Of a DNA stretch of 64,000 bases, positions 42,756 through 50,671 are shown piece by piece. The translations under genes and the position numbers were made by a program. The stretch is from Aurantiacibacter sp. MUD61 (GTDB lineage Bacteria; Pseudomonadota; Alphaproteobacteria; Sphingomonadales; Sphingomonadaceae), in assembly GCF_027912455.1 (NCBI RefSeq), contig NZ_CP115446.1, positions 643,501 through 707,500 of the forward strand. Reading direction: 5' to 3'. Each line of letters starts with the position of its first letter. Position 1 is the first letter of the stretch. The notes below the pieces were generated by a model. The model did no database searches. It had not been told where the DNA came from and saw only the letters and a program-made list of their open reading frames with translations.

Positions 42756-45058
42756 TGCTTTGAATCCCTCGTGCTCTCGACCATTCCGTCGGTGATGAAA
42801 CCGATCGGTCTGACTTCGAGCGCACGCTTTTTCAGCTCGCCTTTCATCTTCTTGTATTCGGCTTCCATCTTGGCCGTCACCGTCGGGCGGCTGTCTTCCA
42901 TGGCTTCGTCGAAATCGGCCTTGGTCACCGTTTCAGGCACACCATCGCTGCGGCGGATGGCCACAAGGCCGGCGCGGCGCGTCACGTCTTCCAGATCGGC
43001 ACCGGTGAACCGCTCGGCCTTCTTGGCGATCGCGGCAAGATCGACATCGTCGGCCAGTGGCATGTTCTTGGTGTGGATCTTGAGAATGTGTTCGCGGCCG
43101 GGTGCATCGGGCGCGCCGACATAAACCAGCTCGTCGAAGCGTCCGGGGCGAAGCAGCGCCGGGTCGACGAGGACCGGGCGGTTGGTTGCGCCGATCACGA
43201 CGATCGAGGAGAGTTCCTCCATCCCGTCCATCTCGGCGAGGATCGTGTTCACGACACGCGCCGTCACCTGCGGCTCGCCTGCGCCCGATCCACGGGCAGG
43301 AACAAGGCTGTCGATCTCGTCAATGAAGATCACGCAAGGTGCTACGGCGCGGGCGCGGGCGAACATTTTCGCGATCTGCTGCTCGCTCTCGCCATACCAT
43401 TTGGAAAGCAGGTCGGAGCTTTTGATCGAGATGAAATTGGCCTCCGCCTCTTTCGCGACAGCCTTGGCGAGCAAGGTCTTGCCGGTGCCGGGAGGTCCGT
43501 AAAGGAGGAAGCCCTTGGCTGGCCGGATGCCGATTTTCTCAAACGCTGCGGGGTTCTTGAGCGGCAGCTCGACACCCTCTTTCAGCTTGTCGATAGCATC
43601 GTCCAGACCGCCGAGGTCTGTCCATCCCACGGTGGGGGCCTGCACCATCACTTCGCGCATGGCAGACGGCTGCACGCGCTTCAGCGCTTCGCGGAAGTCT
43701 TCCTTTTCGACGCATAATTCATCGAGCACATCGGCAGGGATTTCCTGCGCGTCGAGATCGATGCGCGGCATCATCCGCCGCACGGCTTCGATGGCGGCCT
43801 CTCGGGTGAGGGCCGCAAGGTCAGCGCCGACAAAGCCATGGGTCGAGCGGGCCAACTCGTGCAAGTCCACGCCTTCACCCAGCGGCATGCCGCGCGTGTG
43901 GATGGACAGGATTTCGCGGCGGCCGCTATCATCGGGCACACCGACGACGATTTCGCGATCGAAACGACCGGGGCGCCGCAGCGCCTCGTCAATCGCATCG
44001 GGCCGGTTGGTCGCGGCGATCACCACCAGATTGGTGCGCGCCTGCAATCCGTCCATCAGTGTGAGGAGCTGCGCAACAAGCCGCTTTTCCGCTTCACCCT
44101 GTGTGCGCTCACGCTTGGGCGTAATCGAATCGATCTCGTCGATGAAGATGATCGCGGGTTGGCTCTTCTCAGCCTCTTCAAACACTTCGCGCAGGCGCTT
44201 TTCGGATTCGCCATAGGCGCTGCCCATGATCTCGGGCCCGTTGATGGTGAAGAACTCGGCATCGGATTCGTTTGCCACGGCCTGTGCCAGACGCGTCTTG
44301 CCGGTTCCGGGCGGGCCATGCAGCAACACGCCCTTGGGCGGATCGACGCCGAGGCGCGTGAACAGTTCAGGATAGCGCAGCGGCAGTTCGACCATTTCGC
44401 GCAGCGCCTTGATGGTATCGTCCATCCCGCCGACGTCATCGTAGTTGATCATGCCGCGGGCATCGCGCGGTTCTTCAAATTCGGCGCGCAGCTCGACTTC
44501 GGTATTCTCGTCGATGTGGACGATGCCCTTGGGGCTGGTGGAGATGACCTGCAGGCGGATCTGCGTCAGCGCATAGGCGGGCGCGTTGAACATGCGACGC
44601 ACTTCGGGCGGCACGTTCTGCACCGGCTGCTGGCCGTGGGTCGCGACCAGATCGCCAGCGGTCACGGGCTTGCGGAAGAAGACACGCTTCAGCGCTTCGG
44701 TCGGACCCTGCAGGCGCATTTCCTTGCGCGCGGGAGCGAACACGACGCGGGTGGCCGGCTTGCTATCCGCACGGCGCACGATGACATGTTCGCCAGAAGA
44801 TGTTTCGGCATTGCCGCGCTGCAAACCATCGAGCCGGATGACATCGAGCGCTTCGTCTTCGTCATAGGCGGGCGCTGCAATTGCAACCGTGGCACGCTTG
44901 CCTTCGATTTCGACCACGTCGCCTTCGGTAATGCCGAGCGCCTGGAACGCGGTGCGAGGCATGCGGACGACGCCGCGTCCCGATTCTTCCTGCCGCGCCG
45001 CTGCGACTTGCAGCCTTACCGTATTCTCTTCGACCTTAGCTGCGTCTTCCTGCGCCAT
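42752..45058 (-). CDS. CDC48/VCP-type double AAA+ ATPase
   Basis: A 768-residue ATPase with the p97/VCP plan. The N-terminal double-psi barrel is seen in VRMPRTAFQALGITEGDVVEIEGKR (near 30-55). AAA domain D1 has GPPGTGKT at about 244 and IIFIDEIDSI; D2 has GPPGTGKT at about 519 and VIFIDEIDSL. Second-region-of-homology motifs (VVIAATNRPDAIDEALRRPGRFDREI; VVIGATNRPVLVDPALLRPGRFD) are intact, so both rings should hydrolyse ATP. It probably unfolds protein complexes. Such CDC48 proteins are typical of archaea and eukaryotes but are also found in some alphaproteobacteria. It has a separate upstream gap with a small-RNA candidate. Confidence 0.93.
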   Translation of the reverse strand: MAQEDAAKVEENTVRLQVAAARQEESGRGVVRMPRTAFQALGITEGDVVEIEGKRATVAIAAPAYDEDEALDVIRLDGLQRGNAETSSGEHVIVRRADSKPATRVVFAPARKEMRLQGPTEALKRVFFRKPVTAGDLVATHGQQPVQNVPPEVRRMFNAPAYALTQIRLQVISTSPKGIVHIDENTEVELRAEFEEPRDARGMINYDDVGGMDDTIKALREMVELPLRYPELFTRLGVDPPKGVLLHGPPGTGKTRLAQAVANESDAEFFTINGPEIMGSAYGESEKRLREVFEEAEKSQPAIIFIDEIDSITPKRERTQGEAEKRLVAQLLTLMDGLQARTNLVVIAATNRPDAIDEALRRPGRFDREIVVGVPDDSGRREILSIHTRGMPLGEGVDLHELARSTHGFVGADLAALTREAAIEAVRRMMPRIDLDAQEIPADVLDELCVEKEDFREALKRVQPSAMREVMVQAPTVGWTDLGGLDDAIDKLKEGVELPLKNPAAFEKIGIRPAKGFLLYGPPGTGKTLLAKAVAKEAEANFISIKSSDLLSKWYGESEQQIAKMFARARAVAPCVIFIDEIDSLVPARGSGAGEPQVTARVVNTILAEMDGMEELSSIVVIGATNRPVLVDPALLRPGRFDELVYVGAPDAPGREHILKIHTKNMPLADDVDLAAIAKKAERFTGADLEDVTRRAGLVAIRRSDGVPETVTKADFDEAMEDSRPTVTAKMEAEYKKMKGELKKRALEVRPIGFITDGMVESTRDSKH

Positions 45059-45485
45059 TCAGTGCGGACCTTCTTGCCGTTTGTTGTGTGTGGAGACCTA
45101 AGAAGCCCCCTTCCACATTGCAAACTGGCATGGCGCGCATTGGTGCCAGAAAAGAAAAAGGCCCGGTCGTTGCCGACCGGGCCATGGAAGTTTTGGGAGA
45201 GGATGCCTGAAAGGCAGGGAGACATATGCAAGCGGGGCCGTGATTCCGCAAGTGCGAAAAGGTCACCGCGTGTTGCATCGGATGCAACACGCGTCTTTAA
45301 CGTTGTAATTGCTTAATAAATATACCGTCGCCCTGATTGACAAGCACTCACCACAAGGCTTTTTTGGCAAAGTTGAATGAATTTTCATGTTGCGACGCAC
45401 CATTGCGCACTCGCGGGGTGACACAGCCAACATCACCCTCTATTCCCGCGCCATATAGCTGGATTTCGACAAAAGGATTGTTCGC
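45059..45485. other. 427-base gap with a small-RNA candidate
   Basis: The gap between the divergent ATPase and CoA-transferase genes holds no protein gene that I can support. It contains a minus-strand promoter, a perfect palindrome and a terminator, described as a small-RNA candidate. The part from 45345 to 45485 shows no clear promoter for the plus-strand gene. Confidence 0.5.
45151..45308 (-). ncRNA. Candidate small RNA
   Basis: On the minus strand TTGTCA (45338-45343) and TTTATT (45315-45320), 17 bases apart, form a promoter with a start near 45308. The RNA would have a stem of CGCGTGTTGCA and its complement (45267-45293), a short stem TGCC/GGCA (near 45205-45217) flanked by the C-rich single strands GTCTCCC and TCCTCTCCC, and a terminator (GGCCCGGTCG and complement, 45160-45183) with a U-rich tail. 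It ends about 90 bases before the ATPase start, so it is not simply that gene's leader. C-rich loops that pair with Shine-Dalgarno sites are known in alphaproteobacterial small RNAs. No family was identified. Confidence 0.55.
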
Positions 45486-46205
45486 ATGCAGAAGCTCTTC
45501 CCCGATGCCGCCGCCGCTCTTGATGGATTGCTGCGCGATGACATGCTGATCGCCGCTGGCGGTTTTGGCCTGTGCGGTATTCCGGAGCGTTTGCTCGGCG
45601 CGATCCAGGATAGCGGGGTGAAGAACCTCACCTTCGCCAGCAACAATGCCGGCATCGACAATGAAGGCATCGGCAAGCTGCTGCGCACCAAGCAGGTTAA
45701 CAAAATGATCAGCTCGTACGTCGGCGAGAACAAGGAGTTCGAGCGGCAATATCTGGCAGGCGAGCTGGAAGTCGAATTCTGCCCGCAAGGCACTCTGGCA
45801 GAGCGCATGCGCGCCGGCGGCGCTGGCATCCCCGGTTTCTACACCAAGACCGGCGTCGGCACGCAGGTCGCCGAGGGCAAGGAAGTGAAGCAGTTCGACA
45901 CCGGCGATGGCCCGGAAGATTACATCCTTGAAAAGGGCATTTTCGCCGACCTCTCCATCGTGAAAGCGTGGAAGGCGGATGAGACGGGCAACCTCATGTT
46001 CCGCAAGACGGCGCGCAATTTCAACCAGCCCGCTGCCACTTGCGGCAAGGTCTGCGTCGTCGAAGTCGAAGAGGTCGTCAAAGCGGGCGAGCTCGATCCC
46101 GATAGCATCCACCTGCCCGGCGTCTTCGTGCAGCGCATGATTATCGGCGCACCCTACGACAAGAAGATCGAATTCACGACCACGCGTGAGCGCGCAGCCG
46201 CGTAA
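45486..46205 (+). CDS. scoA: Succinyl-CoA:3-ketoacid CoA-transferase subunit A
   Basis: The 239-residue alpha subunit of a CoA-transferase that activates acetoacetate or other 3-ketoacids with succinyl-CoA. It shows the family pattern LIAAGGFGLCGIPERL, ASNNAGIDNEGIGKLL, MISSYVGENKEFERQ and CPQGTLAERMRAGGAGIPGFYTKTGVGT. The beta subunit lies at 47056-47697, after an inserted lipoprotein gene. Together they would serve ketone-body, butyrate or polyhydroxybutyrate metabolism. Confidence 0.96.
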   Translation: MQKLFPDAAAALDGLLRDDMLIAAGGFGLCGIPERLLGAIQDSGVKNLTFASNNAGIDNEGIGKLLRTKQVNKMISSYVGENKEFERQYLAGELEVEFCPQGTLAERMRAGGAGIPGFYTKTGVGTQVAEGKEVKQFDTGDGPEDYILEKGIFADLSIVKAWKADETGNLMFRKTARNFNQPAATCGKVCVVEVEEVVKAGELDPDSIHLPGVFVQRMIIGAPYDKKIEFTTTRERAAA

Positions 46206-46209
46206 ACCC

Positions 46210-47043
46210 GTGTCACCCGCCCGCGCCCTCTTACTGCTTGTCGCTGCTTTCAGCCTGCAGGGCTGCCTGCTGGTGGCGGCCGCCGTGCCTCTGGCGGCAG
46301 GCGGGGCGATTGCGGGAAATGCCGTTTTCGGAGAACGCACCGCGCAGGCGATTGCGGAGGGAACCGAAATCGATCCCGACACGATCGGTGAGCGAAGCTT
46401 TGGCGAATATGCCCTGCTGCCCACCGGCGTTCTGCCTGCACCTGTCTCCTCCGCGCCGATCAGCGGCAGTTACGCCGCTTTGCGCAGCTTCGTCAGCTCC
46501 GGCCTGATCGGGATGACGGTGGATGAGGCCGCGGGGGAGGCCGGCAGCGCGGACGCTGTGACCCGATCAGCACTGCTGGACGATCCAGCCGCACTGGAGC
46601 CTGTGCGCGCGCCATGCGATGCCGATATCCCGGTCGTCCTGATCGATCTCGATCCGGCGGACGGACTCATGCCGCTGCAAAACGCCGCCATTGCGAATTC
46701 ATCGCTCGTGACCGTGGTCGAGGGATTCCGCCTCCAAGGCATCGCAATAGCCTGGATCACCGATCGCGAACCGACCGATGCTGCCGCCATTCGCCGTATC
46801 CTGCTCGAAAGCTATCTCGACCCCACGGGCCGCGATCCGCTGTTCGTCCAGCGCTATCCCGGTGAAACCAAGCAGGAACGCCGTCAGGCTCTGCTGGAAA
46901 CGCATTGCGTTCTCGCCATCGCCGGAGACGAACGCGCCGATTTCGACGACCTCTACACCTACATTCGTGACCAATCCTTCGCCACCGGGCTGGAGCCCAT
47001 GATTGGCGAAGGCTGGTTCCTAATCCCGACACCGCTGAACTGA
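46210..47043 (+). CDS. HAD-type acid phosphatase-like lipoprotein
   Basis: From the GTG at 46210 this gives 277 residues; a GTG at 46186 inside scoA would add eight. The N-terminus is a lipoprotein signal (ALLLLVAAFSLQGC). The later part follows class B/C acid phosphatases: motif I VVLIDLDPADGLM, motif II AIAWITDREP, motif III Lys in ETKQERRQ, motif IV AIAGDERADFDD. Motif I reads DLDPA rather than the usual DxDET. It probably acts in the periplasm or at the outer membrane. Its position between scoA and scoB is odd, because those subunits form one enzyme and are normally adjacent. Confidence 0.7.
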   Translation: MSPARALLLLVAAFSLQGCLLVAAAVPLAAGGAIAGNAVFGERTAQAIAEGTEIDPDTIGERSFGEYALLPTGVLPAPVSSAPISGSYAALRSFVSSGLIGMTVDEAAGEAGSADAVTRSALLDDPAALEPVRAPCDADIPVVLIDLDPADGLMPLQNAAIANSSLVTVVEGFRLQGIAIAWITDREPTDAAAIRRILLESYLDPTGRDPLFVQRYPGETKQERRQALLETHCVLAIAGDERADFDDLYTYIRDQSFATGLEPMIGEGWFLIPTPLN

Positions 47044-47055
47044 AGGAAACCTCAT

Positions 47056-47697
47056 ATGCCCTGGACCCGTGATGAAATGGCCGCCCGCGCCGCGCAGGAG
47101 CTGGAAGACGGCTACTATGTGAACCTCGGCATCGGTATCCCGACGCTGGTCGCCAACCACATTCCGGAAGGCATGCAGGTCACGCTGCAGAGCGAGAACG
47201 GCATGCTCGGCATCGGCCCGTTCCCCTATCCGGACGAGGTGGATGCGGACCTGATCAACGCCGGCAAGCAGACCATCAGCGAACTGCCGCACAGCGCCTA
47301 TTTCGACAGTGCGACCAGCTTTTCCATGATCCGCGGCGGGCATATCGACCTTACCGTGCTGGGTGCGATGGAAGTCGCCGAGAATGGCGATATCGCCAAC
47401 TGGATGATCCCGGGTAAAATGGTGAAGGGCATGGGCGGCGCGATGGATCTGGTCGCGGGCGTGAAGAAAATCATCGTGGTGATGGAGCACACCAGCAAGC
47501 ATGGTGACCCCAAATTCATCCCTGAATGCACCCTGCCGCTGACCGGCACCAATGTGGTCGACATGATCATTACCGACATGTGCGTATTCAAACGCGACGA
47601 TCACGAAAGCCCGTTCAAACTGATCGAACTCGCCCCCGGCGTGACGGCTGAAGAGGTCGCGGAGAAAACGACGGCCTCTTACGAGGTTGCGCTTTAA
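47056..47697 (+). CDS. scoB: Succinyl-CoA:3-ketoacid CoA-transferase subunit B
   Basis: The 213-residue beta subunit carrying the catalytic Glu in [14 protein letters not shown] (Glu47). Other family motifs are [15 protein letters not shown] and [22 protein letters not shown] precedes the ATG. It is separated from scoA by the HAD-type lipoprotein gene, but all three are tightly spaced on one strand. A small membrane-protein gene starts three bases after its stop. Confidence 0.96.
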   Translation: MPWTRDEMAARAAQELEDGYYVNLGIGIPTLVANHIPEGMQVTLQSENGMLGIGPFPYPDEVDADLINAGKQTISELPHSAYFDSATSFSMIRGGHIDLTVLGAMEVAENGDIANWMIPGKMVKGMGGAMDLVAGVKKIIVVMEHTSKHGDPKFIPECTLPLTGTNVVDMIITDMCVFKRDDHESPFKLIELAPGVTAEEVAEKTTASYEVAL

Positions 47698-47699
47698 CG

Positions 47700-48158
47700 A
47701 TGGCCCGAGTCGCGCGGAATGGCGGCACATCTTGGCTTGTCGCAGGCGGCTGGCTCTCGATAGCGGCTTCCGCGCTTCATATCGCCTGCATCATCGGCGG
47801 TGAGGAATGGTATCGATTCTTCGGCGCGGGAGAAGAGATCGCCATGGCCGCTGCGCGCGGTGAAATCTGGCCGCATCTGATCACATTGGCGATCGCCGCC
47901 ATGCTTGGCGTATGGGGACTGTTTGCGTTTTCGGGCGCTGGTAAATTCCGGCGCCTCCCACTGTTGCGTACCGGACTAATCGCAATTTCGGCGATCTTTC
48001 TGCTGCGCGGACTGATGCTTGTGCCCCTGCACCTCTGGCGGCCTGAATTGACCGACGCTTTCACAGTCTGGTCCTCGCTGATCGTACTGGTTTATGGCAT
48101 TGCGTATGCCGTGGGCACCTGGAAAGCATGGCCAGCCATTTCTGCAAGGACCGCCTGA
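47700..48158 (+). CDS. Four-helix inner-membrane protein
   Basis: A 152-residue protein with four transmembrane helices (SWLVAGGWLSIAASALHIACIIGG, LITLAIAAMLGVWGLFAFSG, GLIAISAIFLLRGLMLVPLHL, VWSSLIVLVYGIAYAVGTWKA). A short loop holds GGEEWYRFFGAGEEIA. It belongs to a widespread type of small conserved membrane proteins without known function. Tightly packed after scoB and overlapping the GST gene by one base. Confidence 0.75.
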   Translation: MARVARNGGTSWLVAGGWLSIAASALHIACIIGGEEWYRFFGAGEEIAMAAARGEIWPHLITLAIAAMLGVWGLFAFSGAGKFRRLPLLRTGLIAISAIFLLRGLMLVPLHLWRPELTDAFTVWSSLIVLVYGIAYAVGTWKAWPAISARTA

Positions 48159-48841
48159 TGGCTTACACCCTCATCACCGCAAACCGGAATTACTCCAGCT
48201 GGAGCTTACGGCCGTGGGTGCTGATGAAGGCGCTGGGCATTCCCTTCGAGGATCGGATCGAACCATTCACGCAGGCCGTGAATTACGAAGCCTTCCGCGC
48301 CTTCTCGCCAACGGGTCAGGTGCCGGTGCTGTTGGACGGCGAGCGGACCGTGTGGGACTCGCTCGGCATCGTGCTCTATCTTGCTGAGCGGCGTGAGGGC
48401 GTCTGGCCCAAAGACGAAGACGCACGCGCTTTCGCCATGTCTGCGGTCACCGAAATGCATGGCGGCTTCTCCGCGCTGCGCAATCAGTGCCCGATGAATG
48501 TCGGCGTGCGCGTCAAAATGGCGCCGCACGATGCGGCCCTGCGCAAGGACGTGGCCCGGCTGACCGAGCTCTTCGGAGAAGGTCTCGACCGGTTCGGCGG
48601 CCCATGGCTGGCCGGACCCGATTTCACCGCCATGGACGCCTTTTACGCCCCCGTCGCCTTCCGCATCCGCACCCATGGACTGGACGTGGGCGGTGCGCAG
48701 ACTTGGGTCGATGCGATCCTCGCCCACCCCGCCATGCAGCAATGGGAAACAGAGGCCCTCGCCGAAAGCTGGCGCGAGCCGAGCCATGAAACCGAAGTCG
48801 GCGCGAGCGGTGAGACTATCGAAGATTTCCGGAAGGGTTGA
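48158..48841 (+). CDS. Glutathione S-transferase family protein
   Basis: A 227-residue cytoplasmic protein. The thioredoxin-like N-terminal domain is seen in YTLITANRNYSSWSLRPWVLMKALGIPFEDR and the glutathione-binding PVLLDGERTVWDSLGIVLYLAE (cis-Pro and Asp-Ser). The helical C-terminal domain has WLAGPDFTAMDAFYAPVAFRI. The ATG at 48158 overlaps the preceding stop. It converges on the metalloprotease-like gene with a 26-base overlap. Substrate unknown; detoxification or maleylacetoacetate-type isomerisation are both possible. Confidence 0.9.
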   Translation: MAYTLITANRNYSSWSLRPWVLMKALGIPFEDRIEPFTQAVNYEAFRAFSPTGQVPVLLDGERTVWDSLGIVLYLAERREGVWPKDEDARAFAMSAVTEMHGGFSALRNQCPMNVGVRVKMAPHDAALRKDVARLTELFGEGLDRFGGPWLAGPDFTAMDAFYAPVAFRIRTHGLDVGGAQTWVDAILAHPAMQQWETEALAESWREPSHETEVGASGETIEDFRKG

Positions 48842-49823
48842 GGCGTTCCGCCAGATGCTCGCCCAAGGTAAAGGGCCGCGCCTCATATGCTGCGCGCCAA
48901 TGGGGATCGAGGAAGTCTAGCATGTCAGCCTCCACCGATCCGTAAGCATAGAAAGTATTGCGTTTCCAGATGCCGATGCCCTGCCGCTCAATCGCCCGTA
49001 TGGAATTGAGCATGCCGAGACGGCGTTCCTCCGCGGCCTGCGCGTAATCGCGATTCACGGCCCCGGCCTCTACAGCCAGCGCTCGCTCAGTCCAGCGGGC
49101 AACCCCTTCCTGGCCGGCCTGGAATTCGTAATACAACCAGTGCCGCGCACCCAGTCGCAGCTCTGCCTCCCGCCGCGCTGCGAGATACCGGAGGATGGCC
49201 GCGCGCCGCACATCCGCATCTGTGCTTTCAAGGTAGGCGACCGCCGCGCCCGCCATAGGCGCTAGCAATTCCGCTGTCTCCGGCTCGTCATAGGGAAAGG
49301 GATGGGTGAGCATCCAGCTGGCATCTGCCGTGCCTTCAGGCCGCAATTGTGCCGAGACCGCGTCCACCGCAGCAAGATACCCCGGCAGGCTGTTCTGGAA
49401 GGCGTGGAACATCTCGTGAGCCAGGGTCAGCTGCCAGTCGATCCCGCCATATTCCAGCCCCTCTGGGGTGCCGATCATAGCCACGGCCTCGTCGCCCAAT
49501 TCGACAATTGCGGCATCGTCGAGATTATTTTCGAGCTGCCTCACCTGAACGCGGCATCCGGTGACTGCATCGCGCGGAGCCGGAGCGAATCCCTGTTGTG
49601 GCTGGCGGCAGAAGAGATATTCGCCATCGGGCGTCAACACCAAAGCGGACAGCGCATCGTCCGACCAGCCAGGCCAGATTGCGCTGCCATGCGCCCTGAT
49701 CAGTGACCGCGTCTCCATGATTTCGTTTGTAGGCAGTGGCGAATATGCAGATGTTGTAGAACACGAAACGGTGAGCACGCTCGCGATCACGACTCCGTTC
49801 GTCAAGAAACCACGCATAGCCAA
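48816..49823 (-). CDS. HExxH metalloprotease-like lipoprotein
   Basis: A 335-residue predicted lipoprotein (MAMRGFLTNGVVIASVLTVSC, Cys21). It contains a zinc-type HEMFH at 136-140 (LTLAHEMFHAFQNSLPGY) and, about 100 residues on, GQEGVARWTE with E239 as a possible third ligand, a spacing and pattern seen in gluzincin-like proteases. I do not recognise the family. Two Cys pairs may form disulfides. It overlaps the end of the GST gene and lies 205 bases downstream of nothing on its own strand, so it may have its own promoter near 49.85 kb. Confidence 0.7.
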   Translation of the reverse strand: MAMRGFLTNGVVIASVLTVSCSTTSAYSPLPTNEIMETRSLIRAHGSAIWPGWSDDALSALVLTPDGEYLFCRQPQQGFAPAPRDAVTGCRVQVRQLENNLDDAAIVELGDEAVAMIGTPEGLEYGGIDWQLTLAHEMFHAFQNSLPGYLAAVDAVSAQLRPEGTADASWMLTHPFPYDEPETAELLAPMAGAAVAYLESTDADVRRAAILRYLAARREAELRLGARHWLYYEFQAGQEGVARWTERALAVEAGAVNRDYAQAAEERRLGMLNSIRAIERQGIGIWKRNTFYAYGSVEADMLDFLDPHWRAAYEARPFTLGEHLAERLNPSGNLR

Positions 49824-49890
49824 ACCGCCGTGTGATGTTGCGTTTCGAGAATATCAGTGAAGCCCGCTGCCGTCCATCGGCTCGTTAAAG

Positions 49891-50610
49891 CTAAAGCAGC
49901 ACCATGATGGTGTTGCCGAAGGAGTGCATCACCACCGGCAAGAGCAGGCTTCCTGTGCGCATCCGCACCCAGATCGCCAGCAGCGACGGCACGGCGGTTA
50001 GCGCGAAATAGATCGGGTCGAAGCCGAATGCCCCTTGCGAATAGCTGAAAGCATGTGCGAGCCCAAAGGCGATGCAGGCGAGCAGCGCGCCCCAGCTCCA
50101 GTCGATCCCCAGCCAGTGTGACCGGCCACGAAACGCCTCGAAGAAAGCGAGCAGCAGGATACCCCGATAGAGGGGCTCCTCCTCGAAACTCGGCATGGTC
50201 AGCTGGAAGGCAATCGTCTCTGCCGAAGCATCCTCATTGGGAAACACGAGCGCAAGCGTGAGGAAGAACAGGCAATACAGCAGAGCGACCGGCAGGGCGC
50301 TGTGCAGGCTGCCCGGTGCCTGCGCCAATGTCAGGCCTGATCGTTTCCAGCCAAATGCCGGGTGCGCGGCAATCGCGAGCGTTGCCAGCAGCGCCAGTGC
50401 CTTGCCCTGCCAATTCCATTCCAGGTCCGGAGCGATCCGCGGCAGGGTGCCGTAGAGATTGGTGAGCAGCGCATCGTTGATCAGGATCAGACCGCCCGCC
50501 ATCAGCAGCCAGCGGATGGAAAAGTTCCGCCGATCCAGCAGGCCCAGTGCAATACCCGCACCGAGCAGGATGGCGATAATCGCCCCAATCGCAATCAAGC
50601 CGTCGGGCAT
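49891..50610 (-). CDS. CPBP family intramembrane metalloprotease
   Basis: A 239-residue membrane protein with about eight helices. The CPBP (Abi/Rce1) motifs are present: FEEEPLYRGILLLAFFEAF (EExxxR), FGLAHAFSY (FxxxH) and VVMHSFGNTIM (HxxxN). Such proteases cleave within the membrane, for example CaaX-type or bacteriocin-related substrates. Downstream of the ABC exporter genes on the same strand, 61 bases apart, so possibly co-transcribed. Confidence 0.88.
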   Translation of the reverse strand: MPDGLIAIGAIIAILLGAGIALGLLDRRNFSIRWLLMAGGLILINDALLTNLYGTLPRIAPDLEWNWQGKALALLATLAIAAHPAFGWKRSGLTLAQAPGSLHSALPVALLYCLFFLTLALVFPNEDASAETIAFQLTMPSFEEEPLYRGILLLAFFEAFRGRSHWLGIDWSWGALLACIAFGLAHAFSYSQGAFGFDPIYFALTAVPSLLAIWVRMRTGSLLLPVVMHSFGNTIMVLL

Positions 50611-50671
50611 CTATCCTCTTCCCTTCTGCAGTTGAGGATGCTGATCATGCTGCGGCTGAATATTGACCGAA

